Shown in pieces: positions 35,683 to 44,061 of a DNA stretch of 64,000 bases. The DNA lies in NCBI RefSeq assembly GCF_019063845.1, contig NZ_CP077683.1, forward strand, positions 2,716,001 through 2,780,000, read 5' to 3'. Below the pieces are notes generated by a model. The model was not told where the DNA came from, ran no database searches, and saw nothing but the letters and a program-made list of their open reading frames with translations. The position numbers and the translations under genes were made by a program. This stretch comes from Geomonas subterranea. Lineage in GTDB: Bacteria; Desulfobacterota; Desulfuromonadia; Geobacterales; Geobacteraceae. Numbering within the stretch: position 1 is the first letter of the stretch; each line of letters starts with the position of its first letter.

Positions 35683-35850
35683 CTCCCACTCTCCATGCGC
35701 CAACGGCGACCTGTTCAGCTCTTCTCGGTATTGTCGCCAAAGCGGCATGTACTGGTCCGTCAATCCAGTGTACCGCTCCGTGTACGATCATTTGAGAAGG
35801 TGAACCAGTTCATGGCCGATAACACACTCGGCATTCGCATGGGTTGGTTT
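35683..35850 (-). pseudogene. Relic of a YgjP/DUF45-type zinc metallopeptidase 3' end
   Basis: Minus-strand reading gives AECVIGHELVHLLK, a stop, then ERYTGLTDQYMPLW, RQYREELNRSPLAHGEWE. HELVH plus the DQYMPLWRxYRxELNxxPLAH block is the signature of the M48-like YgjP peptidases often encoded with type I restriction systems. Only the last about 55 codons remain, with one stop. No hsd genes are seen nearby. Confidence 0.65.
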
Positions 35851-35863
35851 GACCTTGAGTTGA

Positions 35864-37564
35864 TCAGGAAGCCAACTCACTATCTTTCGACTTTAGTCCA
35901 TCTTCAAGCTTCGAATCTGCAAACAACAACTTGATCAGTTTGCCCAGACGGTTCGCGTTCGGATCATTCGCGATATTCCTGCATGCGTGGACAAAATTAT
36001 CCATGGCAGTTCCAAAGTGGTTTATGTAACTCTGCTTATCCGTACACATTTCCAGCATTCTACGCATGAATAACTGAAGGTCCGAGGTAGAACAAGTTCG
36101 AATGATCTGTTCCATATCTTGTACGGTTGCTGATTTCAGAACGGCTTCTTCTCGCATTCCCCACCCACTACTCTTGATGATATGAAGGCATGCGTCTAAT
36201 GCTGTAGTACTAGTTTGAGATCGTAAATTAATAGCATTGAACTCTTCTTCGACCCGTGGATGGACTTTACGATGAAAGAAATTGTCAAGATCAACCCCAG
36301 TGAGGTTCTTTTCCCTAAATGCCTTAATCCATCTGTCTATGGCTAAGTCCGCTATTACCTTCCCATCTTGCAGCTCCGAAAGTGATTCGTGTAGCGCGGT
36401 TACCTTGTAGGCGTCAAGTAGATGAGAGTTTTCAGCAAGCTTGGTTCCTTCTAGGAGAAGTTCCGCTTCAGTTAGTGTATGCTCCCACACCATACGTTGC
36501 AAAAACTCGTTGCAGTCATTCCTCGCCGTTGTCAGATCATCTTCAGTGACATAGCGGTCAATGATCGTGGCAACACTTGATACGTCGAATAAACCCGATT
36601 GCAGGAAATCTGCAACCAAAACCTCAAATTCATCGGAGGTCAAAATACCAAGTTCTCTTAAAAGGAGTCGCCACTTGCCCTTCCGCTTGGTGTCCTCCGT
36701 GACTTTCCCCTTCTCATCCTCATGGGCTGCGATCATTTCCTCGATGTCATTACCTTGGCCCAGCACAAAATCAAAATCAGGACCATCCTCTATTCCTTTG
36801 TAATGAATGGCAGAAAGAAGGACGGTCGATGGGATGACTCGAGAAAGGACCGCCTCCTTCAAATCATTCCGGTCACCAAGGATTCTATTCACAGCTTTTA
36901 TGACTTTCGAAATGATGCGAATATTAGAAAGTCCACAAGTTTCCACTACCTCACGAATTCGACCAGAGTAGTAGGAAGGGGTAAGCCCTATTGCAATGTC
37001 AAATGCTTCTGACGGGGTGGTTTTCAGGCACAGTTCATGGTCTACCACCTTCTCGCGAAGAGTGTTCCACATTGCGCGATCCTTTAGTTGATCGCTATTG
37101 AGGATTAAGATGAAACGGGAGCCATACTGCTGAGTGAACTCATCTATAAAACCAAGCACCTCCTCAATATTAAGCTTTTCATGCTTCCGTTCAATATCAT
37201 CGAGGACAATGAGTTTTCCCTTTAACATCGACGGAGCGACGACCAGTCCCAAATCGTTAAGGGCTCCAAACCCCTTATGAACCCCCTCCAGCACCTTTAC
37301 ACCTGCTTTTATTGCTGACTTGGTGCTAGCCTTTAGTGCGGGTATGGTCCCCTGTATCAATTTAATCTTAACTTGTTCAATGGTGGAAAGACCGAACAGT
37401 GACGCAAAGAGGGCACCTGCGATCTTTGGGTCTTCAGATGCAGCCTTCACCTCATTCCACATGTAACTTTTGCCCGTACCCCACTTACCCGTTAACGCTA
37501 TGACACTAATGTCGGCGTCTGCTAATAGTTGAGTAAGATGTTCCTTGGTGGCCTTCAAAGACAT
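35864..37564 (-). CDS. KAP-like P-loop NTPase
   Basis: 566 residues. Walker A GKWGTGKS is at 26-33, Walker B LIVLDDIER at about 118-126, and a sensor-like strand FILILNSDQL at 151-160. The arrangement and the DDIER variant fit the KAP/STAND-related P-loop NTPases found in conflict systems. There is no obvious membrane span. The remainder (200-566) is mostly helical without a recognised domain and may be the sensor. The start overlaps the end of the FtsZ-like gene by 10 bases, so the two are translationally coupled. It most likely acts as the ATP-driven switch of the module; that is inference. Confidence 0.78.
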   Translation of the reverse strand: MSLKATKEHLTQLLADADISVIALTGKWGTGKSYMWNEVKAASEDPKIAGALFASLFGLSTIEQVKIKLIQGTIPALKASTKSAIKAGVKVLEGVHKGFGALNDLGLVVAPSMLKGKLIVLDDIERKHEKLNIEEVLGFIDEFTQQYGSRFILILNSDQLKDRAMWNTLREKVVDHELCLKTTPSEAFDIAIGLTPSYYSGRIREVVETCGLSNIRIISKVIKAVNRILGDRNDLKEAVLSRVIPSTVLLSAIHYKGIEDGPDFDFVLGQGNDIEEMIAAHEDEKGKVTEDTKRKGKWRLLLRELGILTSDEFEVLVADFLQSGLFDVSSVATIIDRYVTEDDLTTARNDCNEFLQRMVWEHTLTEAELLLEGTKLAENSHLLDAYKVTALHESLSELQDGKVIADLAIDRWIKAFREKNLTGVDLDNFFHRKVHPRVEEEFNAINLRSQTSTTALDACLHIIKSSGWGMREEAVLKSATVQDMEQIIRTCSTSDLQLFMRRMLEMCTDKQSYINHFGTAMDNFVHACRNIANDPNANRLGKLIKLLFADSKLEDGLKSKDSELAS

Positions 37565-38508
37565 GTTCTATCCTTTGGACACTGTACCGCCATCACGGTG
37601 ACCTTCACGTTATATCCCAACTGCTCGTCACTGATCAGCCCAACAATTATATTCGCCTCTGCAGCAACGTATTCGTGGATGACTCTGCTGGCGTCATCAA
37701 AATCATCCATGGTGAGTGTGGACGACCCATGAACATTCACAAGGACTCCCGCCGCCTGAGCTAGGGGCACACCCTGCTCCTCCAGTCGCTCGATGGCACC
37801 CTTCGCTGCCGTGACCGCTCTAGACTCACCGGAACCAACTCCGACGCCAAGCCTTCCCACACTTCCTTCCCGCAATATCGCTGCAACATCTGCGAAATCG
37901 ATACAAATCCCAGTTTGGTACGTGATTAGGTTAGTGATGGATGCAACCATGTGTCGTATCGCATACCCTGCAAGCGCGTCGCCTTCCGGTATGATCGGTT
38001 CAGGTTGGGATGGTAGGGAGCGACCAGAGACGGCGAAGATGGAGTCGTACCATTGCTCCTCTCCTGCAAGGCGTTCTGGGAGGAATATTTCTGCAGCTAG
38101 AGGGGCTATTGCAATCGTGAGTACACCAGCACCGCAGGATGCCCTGCCAACCATTTGGGCCATGGCTGCGCACTCGGGATTATCCAGTTCGGTTAAGATG
38201 AAGACGAGGTCGCTCTGCTGCAGGGAGGAGAGAAGCGACGGGATCAGTTCACTTTGTTCGGTGATGAGTGATGCTGTGACCTCGTAGCAGGTGATCCCAC
38301 GCAGGTTACGTGATAACAGCCTTGCCACGCTTGCACTGAATTCCCCAATCCCTATCGCGCTGATCCGTGGATCAGTGTCAAGTTCGGGATCAATGGCAGA
38401 GGAATGAGCAGTTGTGGTGGGCAGTGGTGTTGCTGGGTGGGCTATCACCGACCAATGTGTCGCTACCTGAGCCATACTGGATGTGAGTGCTGCTGAAAAC
38501 TGCGTCAT
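37555..38508 (-). CDS. FtsZ-like (tubulin superfamily) protein lacking the GTP signature
   Basis: 317 residues. The C-terminal half matches the FtsZ C-terminal domain closely: ICIDFADVAAILREGSVGRL (201-220), GVGVGSGESRAVTAAKGAIE (221-240), AAGVLVNVHGSSTLTMDDF, ANIIVGLISDEQLGYNVKVTVMA (285-307). The N-terminal part keeps a GIGEFSA loop (53-59) and LVFILTELDN at 101-110, exactly where FtsZ has the GGGTGTG signature, which is replaced. It should therefore not bind GTP in the usual way. It is shorter than FtsZ, with no C-terminal FtsA/ZipA-binding peptide. It is cotranscribed and overlaps with the KAP NTPase. It may be an FtsZ decoy, an inhibitor, or a filament-like scaffold; none of this is proven. 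Confidence 0.82.
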   Translation of the reverse strand: MTQFSAALTSSMAQVATHWSVIAHPATPLPTTTAHSSAIDPELDTDPRISAIGIGEFSASVARLLSRNLRGITCYEVTASLITEQSELIPSLLSSLQQSDLVFILTELDNPECAAMAQMVGRASCGAGVLTIAIAPLAAEIFLPERLAGEEQWYDSIFAVSGRSLPSQPEPIIPEGDALAGYAIRHMVASITNLITYQTGICIDFADVAAILREGSVGRLGVGVGSGESRAVTAAKGAIERLEEQGVPLAQAAGVLVNVHGSSTLTMDDFDDASRVIHEYVAAEANIIVGLISDEQLGYNVKVTVMAVQCPKDRTCL

Positions 38509-38621
38509 TCCTACCTCATGTGTATCTGCTGGGGACGTTCATCTTCCTGTAAAATATCGAGTAGGCACAAGTAACACATCTCCAATTTCCTTACTGTTCA
38601 AGCTTCAGCCAGCTATCCCTA

Positions 38622-38909
38622 TCACGTAGTGGGTATTCCGTTCATGGCATTCTTCAGCACCATGCTCGGCTTGAACGCCAGCACTCTCCTCGCATTAATG
38701 GTGATCTCCTCCCCCGTCTGGGGATTTCTTCCTCGACGGTCGTCCTTCTCTTTCACGATGAAAGAACCGAACCCAGACACCTTCAGGATCTCTCCGTTCG
38801 TCAGCGTAGTCTTCATGATGTCGAGCACCGTTTCGACGAGATCCATGCTCTCTGCCTTGGTGAATCCATTTCTCTTTGCTAATCGTTCGACAATATCTGC
38901 TTTGGTCAT
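38622..38909 (-). CDS. HU/IHF-family nucleoid protein
   Basis: 95 residues, a full-length IHF/HU fold: MTKADIVERLAKRNGF at the start, GFGSFIVKEKDDRRGRNPQTG in the beta-arm with the proline that intercalates in DNA, and NARRVLAFKPS at the end. It is IHF-alpha-like. ATG 38909 has AAGGGA upstream. An island-borne IHF could help integrase build the att complex; it lies divergent from the nuclease-like genes. Confidence 0.92.
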   Translation of the reverse strand: MTKADIVERLAKRNGFTKAESMDLVETVLDIMKTTLTNGEILKVSGFGSFIVKEKDDRRGRNPQTGEEITINARRVLAFKPSMVLKNAMNGIPTT

Positions 38910-39181
38910 TGTGATTCCCTTCTTCACTATCATATAATATTAGCAGGTTACTTCGCAAAACTGCTGAAGAATACGCTGGCTGATATTGTAAGTCAAGCCG
39001 AGGTTGCTCCGCTCAGTCGACTGACAGATCCGGCGGCATCACTCATCACCGTCAATCTCCCGAACTCAAATCCCATATCGCATGTACACGTCTGGTCCAT
39101 TAGAATTCTTCAAATGCATCTCCGTATTTGCTATGATGCTCGGCATCTTTACCTGTGTACTGCCAGAAGGGGATTGAATGA

Positions 39182-39793
39182 ATGGCAAACGCGAGAAAAA
39201 ATGTATTAGCTGGTCGCTTAGCCGAACATCTAGTGTGTGCAGAACTGGCTCGGCTGGGCCTTATAGCAACGACATTTACACATAATATCCCCGTCTACGA
39301 CATCCTTGCAACAGATGAACGATGTCAAACTGTTCCGATCCAAGTAAAGGCAACTAGAGACCGATATTGGAGAAGCAGCGCGACAAGCTGGATGCATGTC
39401 GATATGTGTAAAACGAGCAAGCTTCAAATAATCAATGGACTGAAAGATCTTCATCCACTTAATCCAATATGGGTATGTGTAGCCTTAGGTGCTTCAAGAT
39501 TAGCTGATCAATTCTTTGTCCTTGCGGAGGCTGATCTTCAGAGTGTCATTTTCAAAAACTATTCCCAAGAGTTAGGTGGATATGCAGGACGAAGACTTAA
39601 AACTGGGAAGCGGTTGATTGCTGGTGGGGCATTGAAGATATTGCTGCGTTCAAAGACAGATGGGATATCATCAAAAACAGGTTGGCGACCAAGTAGTGTT
39701 GGAACGTACCCTACGGGAGTAATATGCGATGAATTTGGCCGTTTTAATTGTAATACTTGTTCTAATTGCTGTACTGGCCGCTTTAAAGGCTAA
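39182..39793 (+). CDS. PD-(D/E)XK nuclease-like protein
   Basis: 203 residues. N-terminal GRLAEHLVCAELARLGL followed by YDILATDERCQTVPIQVKAT has the spacing of a restriction-like nuclease core (E in helix 1, D in YDIL, Q-x-K in IQVKAT). The middle carries WVCVALG and FFVLAEADL as in the same fold. The C-terminus runs 65 bases into the next gene in a different frame and ends Cys-rich (NCNTCSNCCTG), which may be a shifted end. AGAAGGGG precedes the ATG. It is the first of three nuclease-like genes in a row. Confidence 0.75.
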   Translation: MANARKNVLAGRLAEHLVCAELARLGLIATTFTHNIPVYDILATDERCQTVPIQVKATRDRYWRSSATSWMHVDMCKTSKLQIINGLKDLHPLNPIWVCVALGASRLADQFFVLAEADLQSVIFKNYSQELGGYAGRRLKTGKRLIAGGALKILLRSKTDGISSKTGWRPSSVGTYPTGVICDEFGRFNCNTCSNCCTGRFKG

Positions 39794-40466
39794 ATCGCCC
39801 TCGAAGGATGACCGTCTATCCTTCGCCAGTAGAGAAACTTTATTTTCGCCAGCAGAGCGGTCGTTCCTCGGGGTGCTCGATCAAGCTCTGGACCGTAGGT
39901 ACAGGGTATTCGGCAAAGTACGGCTTGGAGATCTCGTTAAACCAGCAAAGGGATTGTCCAAAGGTAAGTGCACCACTGCGTTGAACAAGGTGAACCAGAA
40001 GCACGTTGACTTCGTGGTCTGCTCTGCAATGGACCTTGCAGTCGTCGGCGTGGTTGAACTGGACGATCAGTCGCATGGGCGGGAAGATCGAGCGGGAAGG
40101 GATGCTTTTGTTGATCATGTGTTGAGCGATGCGGGTATACCCATTTCTCGATTCTCAGCGAAAAGAGGCTACCAGATCCAAGAGGTGAGAGCCAAGCTGG
40201 TCGAGACGTTTAAACTCGCCGTGACCTCGCCCACAGTGGCTACAGTTCAAGATTCTGCTCCTCCACAACCGAGGTCAATCACTCTAACTGGACCGACACT
40301 CGCTACTGCATCCCCCGAAACAAAGGATGCGTCTCCGATCTGTGAAAAGTGCGGTACAGATATGGTCCGGCGACAGTCCAAGAATGGACTGCATGCTGGA
40401 AAGTTCTTCTGGGCATGCTCGACATTCCCGAAGTGCAGACAGGTGGTGCCAATAACGGAAGAGTAA
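39729..40466 (+). CDS. DUF2726 nuclease-like membrane protein with topoisomerase-type zinc ribbon
   Basis: 245 residues. One N-terminal membrane span (LAVLIVILVLIAVLAAL), then the DUF2726 domain: LFSPAERSFLGVLDQAL, YRVFGKVRLGDLV, NKVNQKHVDFVVC, VELDDQSHGREDR and DAFVDHVLSDAGIPISRF. The C-terminus has a zinc ribbon of the topoisomerase I type (CEKCGTDM...FWACSTFPKC). DUF2726 is related to PD-(D/E)XK nucleases. ATG 39729 has GGGAG upstream and overlaps the previous gene, implying coupling. Confidence 0.88.
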   Translation: MNLAVLIVILVLIAVLAALKAKSPSKDDRLSFASRETLFSPAERSFLGVLDQALDRRYRVFGKVRLGDLVKPAKGLSKGKCTTALNKVNQKHVDFVVCSAMDLAVVGVVELDDQSHGREDRAGRDAFVDHVLSDAGIPISRFSAKRGYQIQEVRAKLVETFKLAVTSPTVATVQDSAPPQPRSITLTGPTLATASPETKDASPICEKCGTDMVRRQSKNGLHAGKFFWACSTFPKCRQVVPITEE

Positions 40467-40478
40467 GGTGCTGAAACA

Positions 40479-41453
40479 ATGACTAAAAAGAGTTGCATCT
40501 TTTGTGGTAGCGAATATGGCTCGATAGAATTCGCAGACGAGCATGTTTTTCCCGACGCTATAGGCGGCCTTCTGGTATTGAAAGACAAGGTCTGTAAACC
40601 GTGTAATGATAAATTAGGTCACAGTGTTGATGCACACTTAGTGAATCATGGTCTCGTATCATTCCTAAGGTTGCATTACGGGCTGAAAGGTAAATCAGGT
40701 AAGGTACCAAACCCATTTGAAAGAGGTGTGCTAAAAGACGACCCAAAACAGCAAATTCGTTATGAATTTACAGACGATGGAAAACCCAAAAGGACCTACT
40801 TAGTCCCGCAAGTGTCTGCTATTAAAGATGGTGAAGCTCTCAAAGTATCGTTTAGTATCGATGAATCTGATCGAGGGAGTATACCCTCAATCATGAGAAA
40901 AATAGCCAATCGACACAATGTCCATATATCAGATGATCATATCAAGGAAGTTTTGAATATACCGAGTCAGGAATCTAATCCCACAATTAAAAGCTCAATG
41001 AAGCTGGATTTTGAAAAATATAGAAAGGCAATCATAAAGATTGGATACGAGCTAGGATGTTACTGGCTGGGTGATGAGTACTATCATGATCCAGTTGCCA
41101 CATCGATAAGGGAGGTGATTTTTAGTAATGCACCGCTATATGAAGACGCTCAACGCCTCCTACTGTCTGGCAAAATAGGATTTATTGACGGCGAACCTGA
41201 CTTTCCATTCCTAAGCGACAACAAAGCCTGTCATATCGCATTCTGCCATCCTCAAAGTGACTTTATCTCCTGTTATGTCAGAGTATTTAAGTTATTTGAA
41301 GGCCACGTACTTTTGTCAAGATGTCCAGCAAAATATCCAACTTTCGAAGGCGCTTTTATAGAGATTAATGTCGAGAACAAATCAATGCGTGAACTTCCAT
41401 TTCTTGAGGAAGTCTATTGTGCGTCTAGGAACCACAATCGAGCAGATCGGTAA
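40479..41453 (+). CDS. HNH endonuclease-like protein
   Basis: 324 residues. The N-terminus has CIFCG (6-10), EHVFPDAIGG (about 21-30) and VCKPCND, the Cys4-HNH pattern of bacterial HNH proteins with two zinc knuckles. The other 250 residues have no recognised domain. It starts 12 bases after the DUF2726 gene, so the three nuclease-like genes are probably one operon. Confidence 0.8.
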   Translation: MTKKSCIFCGSEYGSIEFADEHVFPDAIGGLLVLKDKVCKPCNDKLGHSVDAHLVNHGLVSFLRLHYGLKGKSGKVPNPFERGVLKDDPKQQIRYEFTDDGKPKRTYLVPQVSAIKDGEALKVSFSIDESDRGSIPSIMRKIANRHNVHISDDHIKEVLNIPSQESNPTIKSSMKLDFEKYRKAIIKIGYELGCYWLGDEYYHDPVATSIREVIFSNAPLYEDAQRLLLSGKIGFIDGEPDFPFLSDNKACHIAFCHPQSDFISCYVRVFKLFEGHVLLSRCPAKYPTFEGAFIEINVENKSMRELPFLEEVYCASRNHNRADR

Positions 41454-41582
41454 GGTAGCGAGAACATTTCTGGTGTTTGAAGGTCACTCTAAATCATCTC
41501 AGATATGCAGAGACAGTCGACTCGGACCGTGCTGGGGAGCAGCCTCGGGAGGTCCAAGCTGGAAGGAAGGGGAGGTGAAATC

Positions 41583-41711
41583 ATGGCTCTGTTAGCGGAG
41601 GGGGCGTCTTTGTCAACGACTGCTCGGACACTGAAGGTGAGCAGACCTGCCCTGACCGATTTCATTAGGTCGAGAAACCTGTCTGTTCAGCCGCTTCAAG
41701 TCCTCGTATAA
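41583..41711 (+). CDS. Very small helix-turn-helix protein
   Basis: 42 residues from ATG 41583, chosen for the excellent AGGGGAGGTG site. It is almost only a helix-turn-helix: ALLAEGASLSTTARTLKVSR followed by PALTDFIRSRNL, like the C-terminus of resolvases or small Geobacter regulators. The same frame opens further upstream at ATG 41505 without a ribosome site. It may be a stand-alone regulator or the tail of a lost recombinase. Confidence 0.45.
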   Translation: MALLAEGASLSTTARTLKVSRPALTDFIRSRNLSVQPLQVLV

Positions 41712-41714
41712 AAC

Positions 41715-41751
41715 GCTTCGTGGCCAGCAGGTTACCTGCTGGCCACGAAGC
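41715..41751. terminator. Large perfect palindrome between convergent genes
   Basis: 18-base arms (41715-41732 and 41734-41751) around one central T; the arm includes TTCGTGGCCAGCAGG. It lies between converging genes, and T-rich sequence on the minus side (GCGTTTTAT) supports a bidirectional terminator. Confidence 0.75.
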
Positions 41752-41771
41752 ACCCGTCATTCTTTTATTTG

Positions 41772-41981
41772 CTACTTCCCCTCTCTCAAGAACAGCGCAT
41801 CCAGTGCTCTGTCGTGCTCTCTATCAATTCTCAGAATTTCTTCGGAAATCTCGAACATTTTCAATTGTAGATTCAACTCTTGAATGCCTCTCAGGTACTC
41901 TAGCAACGTCTCTGTCTTACGTTGTCTAATCGCAACATATTCCCGTGGTGGTGTTACTTCCTGATTTTGAACGTTATCCAT
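41772..41981 (-). CDS. Small charged helical protein, paralogue of the next
   Basis: 69 residues, MDN start, strongly helical and charged; its end, RIDREHDRALDALFLREGK, resembles the end of the neighbour at 42006-42230 (IKAEHDRQFDEFMARPL). No known family. The gene is 24 bases downstream of its paralogue on the same strand. Confidence 0.65.
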   Translation of the reverse strand: MDNVQNQEVTPPREYVAIRQRKTETLLEYLRGIQELNLQLKMFEISEEILRIDREHDRALDALFLREGK

Positions 41982-42005
41982 CTTGTGTCTCCTGATGTAA
42001 TCGGT

Positions 42006-42230
42006 TTATAGTGGTCGTGCCATGAATTCATCAAACTGCCTATCATGTTCTGCCTTGATTCGTGCTTCAGTTTGTTCGGTTTCCATTCGTTTCAAAATCT
42101 CGTTGAGCGCCATATCTTGTTCCTGAAACTCATTCAAAATTTGGGTTTTGAGTATCATTACTTCTTCTACTGTCTTGGGGTTATAACGTATCCTTGACGC
42201 TAAAACCGATATGTATTGTCTGTTGTCCAT
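42006..42230 (-). CDS. Small charged helical protein, paralogue of the previous
   Basis: 74 residues, MDNRQY start, helical and coiled-coil-like, ending with EHDRQFDEFM. The upstream region has GGAGATAAC before ATG 42230. The pair could be a toxin-antitoxin-like or oligomeric regulator set, but no such family was recognised. Confidence 0.65.
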   Translation of the reverse strand: MDNRQYISVLASRIRYNPKTVEEVMILKTQILNEFQEQDMALNEILKRMETEQTEARIKAEHDRQFDEFMARPL

Positions 42231-42478
42231 TGTTATCTCCTTCGCGATTCGATGTGATTGTTCTTGCTAGTATTTATACGTACATGTTTTCCATTTTTGA
42301 AAAGTTTGAGCTGTGTGTCAGCCAATCGATGCCAGCTCAGTGAAACTGTACCCCCTACCTTCCAAACAATTTCTCTATGTGGTAGTGTGGTCGGAGATCA
42401 GGAGGTTGCGCAACAATTCGATACGGATCATTAATTGGTCATCGTTTTGGTGCCTTGACGCGAGTAAGGAGTGAGAGA

Positions 42479-43171
42479 ATGTGCGGTGGGCGTACACTTA
42501 CCATAGGAGACATCCACGGGTGCGCACAAACCTTCTGTCGGCTTCTGGAGATCGTTCAACTGGAGAAGAGCGACACGCTGTATCTGCTGGGCGATATGAT
42601 TGATCGTGGACCCGATTCGTATGGTGTGATCGAGACGATCCTCGATCTTCAGATGGAGGGTTACGACATTCGTCCAATCCGTGGGAACCATGAGGATATG
42701 ATGCTGCTCGCAGTCCAAAGTTCTGTATTCGAGGACTTACTGGAATGGTTGGAGCAGGGAGGAGATGCGACGTTGCGGAGCTATTGTGTGAATCATACCC
42801 AGTTCTTGCCCGAAGAGCATCTTCGGTTTCTGGAAGGTTTGCCGCTGTACCGCATTACCGATAAGTTCGTCTTCGCTCACGCAGGAATCGATTGCACACT
42901 GGATGATCCTTTCTCGCCCCATGGCCGTCATCACATTCTTTGGGATCGTTCAGGGATCATCGACGTCGGGAAACTTGCTGGGCGGCGCGTTGTGAGCGGC
43001 CATACGACTCGGAAACTCGACGATATAAGAAAGAGCCTGCGGCGGAACCATATACGAATCGACAACGGCGTCTATATCAGTGGGGTCGAGGGGAAAGGCA
43101 ACCTTGTTTGTGTCGATCTGGAGTCCCAACAGATGTGGGTTCAAGCATGCATTGATGAAATCTCACATTGA
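42479..43171 (+). CDS. PrpA-like serine/threonine phosphatase (metallophosphoesterase)
   Basis: 230 residues. Calcineurin-like motifs in order: GDIHGC, GDMIDRGPDS, RGNHEDM, FAHAGID and SGHTT, all with the metal ligands. The length fits lambda/PrpA-type protein phosphatases. ATG 42479 has AAGGAG upstream; an in-frame TTG at 42455 has none. Phosphatases of this kind occur in many phages and islands. It starts a short plus-strand pair with the next gene. Confidence 0.9.
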   Translation: MCGGRTLTIGDIHGCAQTFCRLLEIVQLEKSDTLYLLGDMIDRGPDSYGVIETILDLQMEGYDIRPIRGNHEDMMLLAVQSSVFEDLLEWLEQGGDATLRSYCVNHTQFLPEEHLRFLEGLPLYRITDKFVFAHAGIDCTLDDPFSPHGRHHILWDRSGIIDVGKLAGRRVVSGHTTRKLDDIRKSLRRNHIRIDNGVYISGVEGKGNLVCVDLESQQMWVQACIDEISH

Positions 43172-43203
43172 GAATGCGATTGTAGGTGGAGCAGGGGGGA
43201 TTA

Positions 43204-43587
43204 ATGGCGGTGAGATTGGAGTTTTTAAATCTATTGATTCCGATCCACCGGATCGAGGAGATCTACCCCGACGGCTGGAGTGGGTGTCTCCGAGATCACG
43301 CCAAGAGCATCGGAAGAACCTTTTGGCACGATCCGATGTTGGTCAGAGCTGGCGGGTTGATGGATTCAGATCTGATAGACAGTCTGATCCAGAAGTGGAC
43401 GCGGCTAGGTTTTATCGCGACCGAAGTTGTTGAGGGTCAGACTTTTTGGCAGGACATTTGCCTTGTCGATTCGTTTGGGTTCTCTAAGCACCAGTGTTCG
43501 TGGTTGGTGGTTGGTGGCTCTGAGAGGATCGCGTGGCTTCGGGGAACTGAACGTGGGGAAGTCTTCGGGCGGGAGCAGTTCAAGTAA
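43204..43587 (+). CDS. Hypothetical protein
   Basis: 127 residues from ATG 43204, which has a GGGGGG-type site. It opens MAVRLEFLNLLIPIHRIEEI and has EGQTFWQDICLVD in the middle. The composition is rich in aromatic residues with several Trp. No family is recognised; small single-domain proteins like this are common in islands. It lies 32 bases after the phosphatase gene. Confidence 0.7.
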   Translation: MAVRLEFLNLLIPIHRIEEIYPDGWSGCLRDHAKSIGRTFWHDPMLVRAGGLMDSDLIDSLIQKWTRLGFIATEVVEGQTFWQDICLVDSFGFSKHQCSWLVVGGSERIAWLRGTERGEVFGREQFK

Positions 43588-43589
43588 AA

Positions 43590-43626
43590 AGAGATCCCCT
43601 CTGGCGACACCAAAGGGGATCTGTCA
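43590..43626. terminator. Bidirectional terminator
   Basis: AGATCCCCT / AGGGGATCT stem; on the minus strand it is followed by CTTTTTTACTT, so it ends the transcript of 43647-43934, and it also follows the plus-strand gene. Confidence 0.8.
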
Positions 43627-43646
43627 ATTACATCATGAGTAGCGGG

Positions 43647-43934
43647 TCACTTCCCTTTTTTCACCACAGTCACTGACGCTATCCCGTAGTTATCGACGGT
43701 TCCGGTGATAGTACATGGGACTTCCAACTCACACACCTTCCAAATTTTCTTACCAACCTTTGATAAAGGATCGAAAGTGTACTCCTTGCCATCGTTGGTC
43801 TTGAAAAAGGTCGCAGTTCCGTTTGCATTCGGACTCAGCATGCCAGTCATTGTCACTTTTTTGCTGGCTGCGTAAGCACTGGTTGACGCTAGTGATAACA
43901 ATAAAACTGCAGGAACTATAAGAGCTTTGTTCAA
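43647..43934 (-). CDS. Small secreted protein
   Basis: 95 residues from TTG 43934, chosen because AAGGAGG lies 6 bases before it and the signal peptide (ALIVPAVLLLSLASTSAYAA) starts there. The mature part (about 70 residues) reads KKVTMTGMLSPNANGTATFF and later VCELEVPCTITGTVDNYG, with two Cys that may form a disulfide; an OB-like beta barrel is possible. It is the second of two envelope genes in the island. Confidence 0.7.
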   Translation of the reverse strand: MNKALIVPAVLLLSLASTSAYAASKKVTMTGMLSPNANGTATFFKTNDGKEYTFDPLSKVGKKIWKVCELEVPCTITGTVDNYGIASVTVVKKGK

Positions 43935-44061
43935 TTCAACCTCCTTCTGAGTGGCGGTTATTGTCATGATGATTTGGGGTAGTCGCGAATTAAAATGGTT
44001 GCTCTCTGTCAGTTCCAGCCGCCCTTTGGCGGGGGGGGGCTGGTACAAGACGCTCCCCGAG

